Source of the DNA: Rhabditoides inermis
Taxonomy: Eukaryota > Nematoda > Chromadorea > Rhabditida > Rhabditidae
NCBI GenBank assembly: GCA_963966185.1
Contig: CAWZYM010000020.1
Location: 1,940,017 to 2,004,016, forward strand
Direction: 5' to 3'
Length of the DNA: 64,000 nt
The translations under genes were made by a program, and so were the position numbers. Shown here one piece after another: positions 38,514 through 48,713 of this stretch (its first letter is position 1; each line of letters opens with the position of its first letter). Below the pieces are notes generated by a model. That model was not told the origin of the DNA. It searched no databases and saw only the letters and a program-made list of their open reading frames with translations.

Positions 38514-38972
38514 TTCTCACTCTCTCTCCCTCTTTCCCTCTCTCCCTCTCTACCTCTCTCCCTCTCTCCCCCCTCTCTCTATCTCTCTCTACCCTTCTCT
38601 CTTTCTCTCTTTCTTTCTCTTTCGTTCTCGAAAATTTTTGAATTGTGCACTGATACGGTCGGCGACAGTTCTCAACAAGTTCTCAATAAGTTGCAGCTGC
38701 GCTCGTACCGTCTCAAGGAGGCAATGGCGACAGCGCACCGCAGAAGGAGCGCCACTGGAGAGATGTGAGTGCGCGAAGATATCTATGGGTTCACGTATCC
38801 GCTCAGGTCTCCCACCTCCCCCTCCGCCAGCCCTCGCTTTCCCGCCAACTCCCCCGTCAAGTCCGCGTCCGTCCGCATCAACTTCGGCCCCGCCCACTCT
38901 GACTCCGCCCACGCGAGCATTGAGCGACCGGCTAAGCTGAATGTTAGAAGGAAGCCGAGTTTCGGGAACTGA
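37044..38972 (+). CDS. CCDC92-like: CCDC92/CCDC74-family coiled-coil protein
   Basis: Nine exons: 37044-37077, 37122-37191, 37294-37390, 37560-37661, 37792-37858, 38061-38188, 38337-38453, 38697-38764, 38807-38972; 282 aa. The core matches the CCDC92/74 domain: IVFLQNESAAMLRGLHGEVERLQ (split here by an intron), then a Lys/Glu-rich coiled coil and LHDRTQTVAHLSTQ. Vertebrate CCDC92 is reported at centrioles and cilia; function here is inferred only from the domain. The N-terminal 60 residues are low-complexity and the tail is Ser/Pro-rich and basic (ending RRKPSFGN). The last intron is 42 nt. GA or CT microsatellites fill introns 4 and 7. Confidence 0.75.
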
Positions 38973-39923
38973 TTATTATAATGTGTTGTTTTTGAATTCA
39001 ATATCCATTGAGTGACACCTCGGCAATGGCTCAAGCTGTCTATGACCACAGTAGAACACGTGTTGCTGTGAACAAACGAAACGCGGTAGTAGATGAGATT
39101 CCCCTCATCATCTTCTTTGTTATCATGTATGTGTGATTTATATGATGTTTCATGTCTTATATGACTTACAATAAATATGTACATAAATAATTATCAGATC
39201 GCTCTGTTTTCTCTTCACATCGAGTTCTTCCTCGTGCTATGCTCTCTCTCTCGCTCGCGAAAGTAGATTGACGTCAAAAATGAGCGCTGAACGTTGCAGG
39301 GGAGGATGAATAGGTCCTGTGTCTGTAATATGTTTATTTAACATTTTTTTTCCGTTTGAAATGAGGTGCCATGGCAGTCCAAGGTTTCTATTAGATTAAT
39401 GTTTCTATTTGAGAAACACACTGTGATGATCGAATCGACAAACACGTGAAAAAATTTCATTGAAAACAATATTTCTCATTCAGTTCTTTGTCCCATGAAA
39501 AAAGGTACTATTTATGTGCTCCTTATTTATTAAAAAAAGAATAATATTTCTGAATTGAAAAAAAAATATTTTAGAAATCCACTTGCTGTCAATTCCTAGT
39601 TCTCCCTATAGTCTAGCTGTTTCGAAAAATTCCTTCTAGTCGGTGTGAGTCAAGCGCTTTGGGAGCGGCGCGGTTTTCGTCAATTTGATTTTCCATTTTG
39701 TTTATTGTTGTTTATTCGTCATCTTCCATTGTTTTCAATTTGACTGTCTGTCTTCATCAGGAATAGTAGTACTAGATTTGTAATACATATGGACCTCTTT
39801 CGTTGGTTATTCACCCTGCGTTCCCGTTTGTTTCGCAAAATGGATTGAAATTTGAAAAATCGTGATGTCGAATCGCTTAGCATTTTTTGTCCAGTGTTAT
39901 AAACACAAATTTTCAGTAAAACC
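38973..39923. other. AT-rich intergenic region upstream of SmE
   Basis: The CCDC92-like 3' end has AATAAA at 39170-39175. The rest is AT-rich and without coding exons. A TTTTCAG at 39910-39916, eight bases before the SmE ATG, is a likely spliced-leader acceptor. Confidence 0.5.
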
Positions 39924-40260
39924 ATGTCCGCAAGGGGAGGAAAGGTGCAGAAGGTGATGGTTCAGCCCATCAACCTCATCTTCCGCTACCTGCAGAACAG
40001 GACGCGGATCCAGATCTGGCTCTACGAGGATATCGCTCACAGGATTGAGGGTTACATCATTGGTGCGTTTAAATGATTTCTTTTAAAATAATTTTCGCTA
40101 TTTTTATTAACAAAAATATTCAGGATTTGATGAGTACATGAACATCGTCCTGGACGAGGCCGAGGAGGTGAACGTGAAGACCAAGGCCGTGAACAAGATC
40201 GGACGAATCATGCTCAAGGGCGACAACATCACCATGATCCACTCCGTGCAGGCCAACTGA
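39924..40260 (+). CDS. SNRPE: Small nuclear ribonucleoprotein E (SmE)
   Basis: Two exons, 39924-40062 and 40124-40260, encode 91 aa, the normal length for SmE. It is one of the seven Sm core proteins that form a ring on U1, U2, U4 and U5 snRNAs. The Sm1 motif ([33 protein letters not shown]) and the Sm2 motif ([16 protein letters not shown]) are fully conserved, with the start [20 protein letters not shown] typical of the E subunit. A TTTTCAG acceptor eight bases before the ATG suggests trans-splicing. The stop is 240 bp before the PIGK start on the same strand. Confidence 0.97.
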
Positions 40261-40500
40261 GCCACTCTCTATCCCGCTGCCCCCGGATCTCCCGTTCTCG
40301 ATATGTGTTGTTGAGTTTTGTGTTCCATTGTTTTGTAGAACGGTTGTCACTTTGCAAATCCACACCTTTGTTATAAGTTCCGGTATTTATAAATATTTGT
40401 CTTTTGATGTTTGTTGTGCTTGAAGCATAAAGTAATTGGTTTTGACCATGGTGAAATATCTGCACGGTATTGCTCGTCTCCATGGCAATTCCAAGCTCAG

Positions 40501-43500
40501 ATGGTCGGGGCGGTGTGGCTGCTGTCCCTGCTGGCAAGCGCGAGAGCTCTGCTGGAGACGGGCATCCAACTGCGAGTCGACGAGGTATTCGACGCGCCCG
40601 GGCACACAAGCAACTGGGCTGTTCTGGTATGCAAAGCGATCCTGGTGCTGTGAGCAAGGATGGCTTCAGGTGGACACGTCTCGCTTCTGGTTCAACTACC
40701 GTCACGTCGCCAACGTGCTTTCGCTCTACCACTCGCTCAAGCGTCTCGGCATTCCCGACAGTAACATCATCTTGATGATTGCCGACGATGCGGCGTGCAA
40801 CCCGCGAAATCCAAAGCCAGGTCAGTGCATAACATAACACTTTATTCTCGAACGCAAACGCATGTAATTTGTAACAGAACTGTGAGGCTTTCGCGACAGG
40901 GGCAGTGCGCGAGGCATGATAAGCTTGATGGTGATATAACGTTGTAACTGAATGTAGAATCTGCTCCGCCGCAAATGGAAAGGCGATCATTTCTGAAATT
41001 CACAGATGGATGCGAAAAGTTGTGTAGGTTGCTCACCTCCTTCTTGGCCTTCTTCTTCTTGTGTTCCTTCGCATCCTTGTCTTTGTGTTCCTTCTGCTCC
41101 TTGTGTTCTTTCTTGTCCTTGTGTTCTTTCTTGTCTCCCTTGTGCTCCTTCTTATCACCCTTGTCTCCCTTGTGTTCTTTCCTCTCCTTCTTGTGAGTCT
41201 TGGACTTTTTCTTCTCTTTGTGCTTGTCCTTTTCTGGCTCATTGCCGTTGTTCTTTGATTTCGATTTGGACTTGGACTTGCCGGGCACCGCTCCTTTCAC
41301 GGGCGCCTTCATGATCTCCGCGTCATCAGCATCTTTCTTGGCTCCGTCACCTTCCTTCTTGTGCGAGCGAGACTTCTTCTTTTTCTTCTTGTGTTCTCCT
41401 CCACTGGGAACCTTGCCCTTGTCCACACTCTTGTTCAGACCGTCCAGCTGCTGGCTGATTTTGATCAGCTGCTCCTTGTCCTTCTGCAGCTCGATCTGCT
41501 CTCGCTCCCGCGCCTTCTTCTGCTCCAGCTCATCCTTGGCCAGATTCTCCATCTTCTCCTTCTCCTTCTCCTTCTCCTTCTCCTTCTCCTTCTCCTTCTC
41601 CTTCTCCTTCTCCTTCTCCTTCTCCTTCTCCTTCTCCTTCTCCTTCTCCTTCTCCTTCTCCTTCTCCTTCTCCTTCTCCTTCTCCTTCTCCTTCTCCTTC
41701 TCCTTCTCCTTCTCCTTCTCCTTCTCCTTCTCCTTCTCCTTCTCCTTCTCCTTCTCCTTCTTCTTCTTGTCTTTCTTTTCCTTCTTCTTTTCTTTCTTTT
41801 CCTTGCGCTCATTCTCTTCCTTGTCTTCTTTCTCCTTCTGCTCTTTCTCGATATCGACCGATTTGTTATTGACCGGCGGTGGAACTGGCAGCGGTGCCGG
41901 TGCGGGCGCATCAACCGATATGGTAGCAGGTGGTGGAGCAGGCTGCGACTCCTTGATCACTGAAAGAGGAGGCTGCGTCTCCTTCTTTGCCTTCTTGATA
42001 TCCTTGTCCTTCCTGAGTGACGCCGACGCCTCCTGCGTGCGATCCTCCTTGGGCAGCGGCGGTGGAGGTGCGGATGCACGTACTTTTTTCTGCATCGGAG
42101 GAGGACGAGCCACGGAAGACGTGTAGTCCACTGCCCCATGCTGGGGCCAGGGTCGAGGGGCAGACTGCCTCTCGCCGGTGTTGACTGGCACGGGCGCAGG
42201 AGCAGTGTTCACGGCGGGCGCGGGTGGATCTGGCTTGTACAGATCCTTGGCGGGAACGATCTCGATCTTGGCGGGGTCGATGCGGGACGAGGCGGTGGTG
42301 GTCGTAGAGGTGAGGGGGTCGTCTCTTGTCTTGGTGGTGGTGCGAGTGCTGGTCGAGGTCGTCTGTTCGGACCGCATCGAGGTATATTCGGGAATGGCGC
42401 GAGTTTGCGAACGAGCAGTACGAGACGCAGGCGCTTTGCGGGACATGGATCGCTCGCCGCGAGGCTTCTTCGTCGACTAAAACGTGAATGGGAACTTGTT
42501 TCATCATATTGTGATGTACCTCGCTGTGTAGGGGCGTGGAGTAGCGCGGCTGGATGGACGAATGGGAGGCGACGTGGTGGATGGGCGGGAGCGGCATGAG
42601 CTGCCGGCCGCTCTGCTCGACGCGAACCCGCCGCACTATCTGCGGGTCGCTCACCTCCACCGTACTCAGCTGGATCGTGCCCGGCCGGGGCGCGCGCATG
42701 TACTCGACACGCTGAAGGTGTGATGGTTAGAACATTGTACAAGACGTAGACGGGCAGTCTACCTGTTCGGGCTCGCTCCGCACGATTTCGTTGTATGTGA
42801 GCGGGACGGCCTGGAGTCGCTTGGGTACCACTTTGCGTATCTTGAACGCGGGCGTGGAGGGGATGCGGTACTCGACGGCGACGTGGCGGCCGAGCGACAC
42901 TGTGTAGACGACTGTGTGCCAGAGCGGCTTCATGACGGCGGCGTGCTGCGGTCCGACCGGCGCCAGCATCATCTCGACGCGGTTCTGCGCGGGCGGTGGC
43001 TTGTGGGCGCGCGCGTGCTGCTCGGGCGGAGACACGTGCGCGATCACTGCCTGCGGACGCTCCATCACCAACAGGTTAATGGTGGCGCGGCACCTACGAA
43101 ATGAGGAGAGCTATGGGTGATTGTTTGACGACTTACTGCATGGGCGCGAATAGCAGGCGAGCACATTCGATAGCCGCCTCCAACGACGCGACTGGTATCA
43201 CGTCGGCGTAGTACTTCTGGAAAAGATGAGTCAGAGAGAAGAGAGATGGAAGAAGCGCACCCTGGCTTTGAGCATGATGTGCGTCTGAAGGGGCTGGGTA
43301 GCGTCGGCAGGAAGACGAATCGAGACTGTCTGCCCTCGCTGGATCGGACACACACGCAGCAGCAGCGGATCGAGCATCTTGCACGGCAGACGCAATTTGC
43401 GACTCCTGATGATGTTATGATGTTGTCTATGTTCTGTTGTCAGTTGATCCGCCTCACTTGTAGAGAATAGCCTGTCCGCGCTTGTCATGCTGCGGCCGCC

Positions 43501-45461
43501 TCTGTGCAATGTCACTGTAGCCGAGAGAACTGGGCGCGCGCACCGGCGCAGTTGTGCTCTCTCTAGAACATGATGTCTCTGATAAGTGAGATGATGGTTT
43601 GCGTACGCGATGGAGACGTAGTCGCCGTGATTCTCGCAGTAGGAGGTGGAGATGTGAGAGGAAGAGGATATGGTGCGGCGGCGAGGATGTGCCACGGAAC
43701 TACAGAACATCGGATATCGATCAATTATCGATAACATCACATACATGTGGTGCGAGAAGTCTCCTCGCGAATAGTAGTCCTTGCCGGCCGTCTGGCGAGT
43801 GGTCGGCGAGAGGGAGCGAGTCTTGGAGCGGACGGAGGTGGTGGCGGGGAGAGAGGAGGCGTACGACGTCGTATTGCCCGTCTCGCTCGATGCCGACGAG
43901 TCGAGAGTGCCTTGCTGAAAAAGTGTATGCAAAAGTTACTTTAGCGACCAACTGTCGTTTTCCATCTTGCAAAATAACGCGCGTACTCGTACTCACGTAT
44001 GAGGAAACGGCGGAGGTGTAGGACTCGGTCGACTCGGACCGAGTGGTGGCAGAGAGTGAGCGGGAAGTGACGGTGGTTGTGGTCGTGGCGTCGTTCTCAC
44101 TCATCTCACTCATCTCACTCGTAGCCTGCTGCGACGTGTCTGTCTCCTCGTAGAACGATGAGGCCGTGGATGCATCGCGACTGATGTGCGCATGGTACTG
44201 TAAGGGGATGAATTGAGGAATAAAGAAGCTAGTCACTTGCCTTGCTGGACCGTGTGGTGAGTGTCTCGTTGATCATTGCCACGGGAGAGCGGCGACCGAC
44301 GTGGGTGGGGAGAGAGGGTGGTTGTGCTGCTCTCCTCTCGGGTCGACCGTCCTCCGGCTGTGTGCGTGAATCGAATGCCGCCATCGGGAATGGGGTGCGC
44401 AAGATGGATGAAATGACGTGCGATAAAGGGACTGGATCATGTGGTAATCTTTTAGCGACCATTTTCAACGCGCCCGGTGGCACGAATCTGTACAGCGAAG
44501 ACGTGGAGGTGGACTACAGGGGCAGCGAGGTACGTATGGACGAGTAATTTGCTGTAGGGATGGAACTATGTGCAGGTGACAGTGGAGAATTTCATCCGCG
44601 TGCTGACTGGCAGACACGACCCGTCTACTCCGAGGAACAAGCGACTGCTCACGGACCACCAGAGCAACGTGCTGGTGAGTGCCGGTTGATCATTGCTGTG
44701 AGAGAAAGGAAGAGAGGAGAGACTTCATGATTACGATTCAGGTATACATCACTGGCCACGGCGGTGACAGTTTCCTCAAGTTTCAAGACGCGGAGGAGCT
44801 GACGAATGTCGACCTGGCCAACGCGATTAGGACAATGTACGAGGATAATCGGTGAGTGAGAGGGTATGGAGGTAATCGTGATGCGTTTGTTTATTGACTA
44901 GGCCGATTGCTGTCATATTTTTTTTTATCTTATGATAACATTTCAGTTACCACGAAATGTTTGTGATCGCGGACTCGTGTCGGAGTGCGTCCATGTACGA
45001 GTACATTGACTCGCCCGGGGTGATCTCCTCCTCGTCGTCCCTCACTCACGAGGAGAGCTACTCGTACAATGTCGACTACGACATTGGAGTGCACGTCATT
45101 GATAGGTGAGTCATTGAGGCTACATCTCCGATGCTCTAGCAAATGATTGCAGGTACACTCACTTCACTCTGGAATTCATGCGCAAAGAGGTGCGCGGACT
45201 CAACTCGACAAAGTCACTCCAGGACTATCTCGAGTCATGTCCCAAGTCGCTTTGCATGAGTACTACTGGTGAGTGGAGAGAGAGAGAGAGAGATTGTGGC
45301 TTGCAGGCATTCGAAAGGACAAGTACCCGAAGGAGCCGTCTCGCGTGCGAGTCACCGACTTCTTTGGTTCGAAGCGGATGATGCGCTATCTGCAGGAGGA
45401 GATCGAGTTCGATGGAGAGTGGAGTGTCGACGCTATTCTCGGCACTACGACGAATGTATAA
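40501..45461 (+). CDS. PIGK: GPI-anchor transamidase catalytic subunit (PIGK/GPI8)
   Basis: Eight exons: 40501-40626, 40670-40820, 44456-44529, 44576-44674, 44742-44851, 44947-45105, 45153-45268, 45307-45461; 329 aa. This caspase-like C13 cysteine protease cleaves the C-terminal signal of GPI-anchored proteins and attaches the GPI lipid in the endoplasmic reticulum. A signal peptide ([17 protein letters not shown]), [29 protein letters not shown], the catalytic His in YITGHGGD and catalytic Cys in [11 protein letters not shown] are present. CPKSLCMST and TDFFGS match the family. The C-terminal membrane anchor seen in some animals is absent or very short. A GCTCAG acceptor abuts the ATG. Intron 2 is 3.6 kb and holds another gene on the opposite strand. 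Confidence 0.95.
40987..44384 (-). CDS. Large low-complexity Lys/Glu-repeat protein nested in the PIGK intron
   Basis: Eleven minus-strand exons: 44241-44384, 43997-44197, 43745-43914, 43607-43699, 43458-43562, 43261-43405, 43137-43216, 42763-43093, 42520-42711, 41037-42476, 40987-40992; all phases agree and give 968 aa. The first 170 residues are Ser/Thr-rich. A globular-looking part follows (residues about 240-470: [60 protein letters not shown]). The rest is disordered: a Pro-rich stretch, about 35 Lys-Glu dipeptides, then KHK/KEHK repeats. Exon 1 ends at a GC donor (AAG|GCAAGT). A polyadenylation signal lies at 40851-40856 (minus). I do not recognise the family; the KE tract could form a long single alpha helix or a nuclear charge-rich region. 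Confidence 0.75.
41551..41760 (-). repeat. Six-base coding repeat (AAGGAG)n encoding Lys-Glu
   Basis: About 35 near-perfect hexamer units inside the large exon of the nested gene. The opposite strand is open in all frames as Ser-Phe or Leu repeats, so long frames there (for example 41200-42126 plus) are artefacts. Because the unit is six bases, length changes do not break the frame. Confidence 0.9.
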
Positions 45462-45706
45462 ATTTTATTTTATCAAGGGTTCCGGGATATCTAATAGCTT
45501 TCTCTCACTGTGATACGGTTTCGCATGTACTTACGCTGCTCTCTCTTTTGAATTGTAAATATGTTCGCAATAAACTTGTCTAGTCTAGTGGAAATGTTTA
45601 TTTGAATCATAAACTATGCAAATCAACAACGAGACTAACGATACAACTAAACTATCTAGCGAACTACATAACAATAACAAAAAACTATTATACAATGGTT
45701 TTCGTG
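45462..45706. other. Tail-to-tail gap between PIGK and CDK5RAP1
   Basis: About 245 bp with AATAAA on the plus strand at 45570-45575 for PIGK. No other feature. Confidence 0.6.
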
Positions 45707-48229
45707 TTACATTCTGCGGGTATACTCGGTGAGAGTGGTCTTTCCAACAGCGGCTCCGAACAGTGTCTGCGAGGTGCAATGCGTGATGTTGACATGGACG
45801 TAGTCTCCGGGTCGGAACACGTCCTCTCCCTGCCTGTTCTCGACTATCACCTTGGTGCCTCCGTCGGCGCGTCCCACCACCGCAGACTCGCTCCTCTTGC
45901 TGCGGCCCTCCACCAACACCAGCTGACTGCTGCCCACCAGGGACTCGTTGAGGCGGAGTGCGCCCTCGCGGAACGCCGCAGCCAGCTCCTCGTGGCGGCG
46001 ACGCTTCACGTCCTCCGGCACGTCGTCGACGAGACGGTAGTCGGCGCGCGTCTTCTGAACAGGAGATGAGAGAGAAGCTGATATATGCAAGCAAATAGAG
46101 ATGGATAATGAACAGACTCACAGATCGCATAGAGTAGGGGAAGACGTAGCAGAACGAGTATCCCACGCGGCGGATCAGATCCACCGTCAGCTGGTGAGCC
46201 TCCTCCGTCTCACCGCAGAAACCCGCGATGAAGTCCGACGTGAGGTGCACGTCTGAACAGAACAATGTTTCAAAACCTAGCCGCTTAAGTAGCGGTCAGT
46301 CTCTGCAAACTACTGCCAAAATGCCTTCCAATTACTTTCAACTACCTCCGAAATGCCCCCAACCACTTCAAACTACTTGCGAATGCCCTCCAACTATTTC
46401 GAACTACTTCGAAAACGGTTTTCGAAGAGACTGACCACGCATTTAGCAATCAGGACAGAAGCATTGACTGACCGGGAATGACGGCGCGGATATGGTCGAC
46501 GAGTCGGAGGTAGGTGTCTCGCGTGTAGCCGCGGCCCATCCGCTCCAGCGTGGCGTCGTCGCCAGACTGCGCCGGCAGATGCAGCTGGTTGCAGATGTTC
46601 GCACGCTCGCGGATCAGAGAGATCACCTGGAGAGGGTAAGTTGACGGGTGAGGGGAGAGAGAAGAGATGAACACATACTTACCTCCATGGGGAAGTCCTT
46701 CGGATGGGGTGAGGTGAACCGGATGCGCATCTCGGGATCGATGCGCGAGATCTCGTCGAGGAGGGTGAGAAAGGCGCGGCCGCCGTGCTTGGCGCGGTAC
46801 ACGGTCGAGAAGCCGGCCACCGTACCCGTCTCCGGCGCCGCCCCAACCACAAACTGCGAGTCGCTCTTGTCGCGATAGCTGTTCACGTTCTGACCCAGAA
46901 GAACCACTTGCTTCACGCCCTGCATGGAGGAATGAAAGATTGAGATTGAGATTGAGAGAGAGAGAGAGGGGGAGGGAAAGTTGAAGTTAGAGTTACGGAG
47001 AGAGAGAGAGAGAGAGATGAGACAGAGACAGTTAGAGCGAGTGATGAGAGTGAGAGAGAGAGGGTGAGAGGGTGAGTGAGAGAATCGTACCTGATCGGAG
47101 AGCGCACGGACTTCATCGATGATGGAGTCGATGGCTCGACTGCGCTCGCGTCCGCGCGTCAATGGCACGACGCAGTATGTGCACATGTTGTCGCATCCGC
47201 GCATGATGGATACGAACGCGCTCTTGGCGGATGGGTCGACGCGCACCGGAGTCACGTCCGCGTACGTCTCCTCGAGCGACAACTGCAAGGGAAACAATAG
47301 GCATGGAAGTGAAACAGTGGGTACCTGGACGTTGATGGCCTGTGTGCCGGATCGGGCGACTGCGAGGAGGCGGGGCAGGTCGCGGTACGCATCCGGACCG
47401 GCCACCACGTCGCACAGACCCTTCTTCGCCAGTAGGTCGTGCCGCACTCGCTCAGCCATGCAACCTTACAATGACAATAGTGACAATAAAGATCCGGACA
47501 GTACTCTGGTGATCTGGACAATATCTTTGAAACAGTCCTGTCAAAATGTTTTCGAAAGAGAGAACAGATTCGAAGAAACGAACCACCATTTAAATTACTC
47601 ACCCAGAACTCCGACCGTCTGTGCACGATTCGACGAGGCGACGTTGCGAATGCGCTTCAGCTCGCGCCACACCTTCTCCTCAGCGCCCTCGCGAATAGAA
47701 CACGTCATCAGCAGCACCACGTCTGCCTGAATATATCAGCATATTCATAAATGACCAGGGATGCCTACGTCGTTGAGCTCCTCGGTCTCAATGTAGCCGT
47801 TCGAGGTGACGAGAGAGCGAACCACTTCCATGTCATTCACATTCATCTGACAGCCATAAGTCACGAATTTCACTGAAAGTCATTATTGATCAAGTCGAAT
47901 GTTAAGAATGCAGCACCTTTGCGACCCTCTCCATGGTAATCTTCGGGTCGGAGATACGAATCGCTTTCCTCCTGCTTCGGAATCACTTTCGGCAGCCTCT
48001 TCCGCTGCTCGCGACCGATGAAGTCAGACAGGCCCGGACCATCTGCACCACTAATATACAACACGGATATACTTGAAACCATACCCTTGGGGAGTGTTCT
48101 TGATCGTTTCGGAGTCGCGGATGCGGTAGATGGCTGATCGGCTGCCGATGTGGGGTTCGGAACCGCAGCACAAAAGCGGCGAATGACATGAGAACATGTA
48201 TTTAACAAAGGTCGCGTTGATATGTTCAT
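45707..48229 (-). CDS. CDK5RAP1: CDK5RAP1, mitochondrial tRNA ms2i6A methylthiotransferase
   Basis: Ten minus-strand exons: 48085-48229, 47917-48042, 47769-47872, 47603-47726, 47325-47464, 47091-47282, 46683-46919, 46473-46626, 46122-46252, 45707-46054; 566 aa. A radical-SAM enzyme that adds a methylthio group to i6A37 of mitochondrial tRNAs. The N-terminal UPF0004 domain has its three cluster cysteines (TYGCQMN, LMTCSIR, LGCMAER). The radical SAM motif is CDNMCTYC in [44 protein letters not shown] is the MiaB-family signature and a TRAM domain ends the chain. The first 60 residues are basic and Ser/Thr-rich, fitting a mitochondrial targeting peptide. It is head-to-head with the DBHS gene. 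Confidence 0.95.
46302..46420. repeat. Imperfect 25-35-bp tandem repeat in a CDK5RAP1 intron
   Basis: Three to four units built around AAATGCCCTCCAACTACTTC, each diverged, in the intron between exons 8 and 9. Confidence 0.55.
46930..47075. repeat. GA/CT microsatellite in a CDK5RAP1 intron
   Basis: CT on the sense strand, immediately upstream of the acceptor of exon 7, with GA on the plus strand. Confidence 0.8.
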
Positions 48230-48713
48230 CGTCGACGGTCTTGAGCTGAATTATTGAATAAATTACAATAAAAAAGCAACAACAAAATTAAAAAGAAACC
48301 GTATCCGTTTGAACAGAAATAAAGAATAAAAATAATTCACAACAAAACACTACAAATAATTTTGAAATTGCGCGGATGCTCATGTTGGCAGGTACGGTAG
48401 TGGCTAATCGATACGAGCGATAGACTGCGACTAGACGAGAGAGGCAGATAGTGAGAGGGTCAGCAGCAAGCAGGGGTCGATTTGGCGTTCGCATCATCAT
48501 CGCCGCCTGTTCGTTTCGTTCGCGTTTGTGTCGTTACAAACGGCGTTAGTTACTTATTGTAGAATTCTTTCTATTGTCCTAATTTTATACAGCTCACTTT
48601 TTCAATTAGGCGTTATCACCTCTTATGTGATTTGATGTATGGTCTGCTCCGCTCAGCTATGCTACAATTTCACAACATATCTATATAATCGGTTATTGTT
48701 TTCAGAGCTGTTG
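48230..48713. promoter_or_regulatory. Head-to-head promoter of CDK5RAP1 and the DBHS gene
   Basis: Start codons lie 484 bp apart on opposite strands. The middle, 48490-48550, is the most GC-rich part (CGTTTCGTTCGCG). A TTTTCAG at 48699-48705, eight bases before the DBHS ATG, may be a trans-splice acceptor. Bidirectional use is inferred from layout. Confidence 0.5.

Noticed and set aside
41200..42126. A 308-codon plus-strand frame rich in Ser-Phe, and Leu or Arg frames beside it
   Set aside because: All are antisense or off-phase readings of the Lys-Glu hexamer repeat in the nested minus-strand gene.
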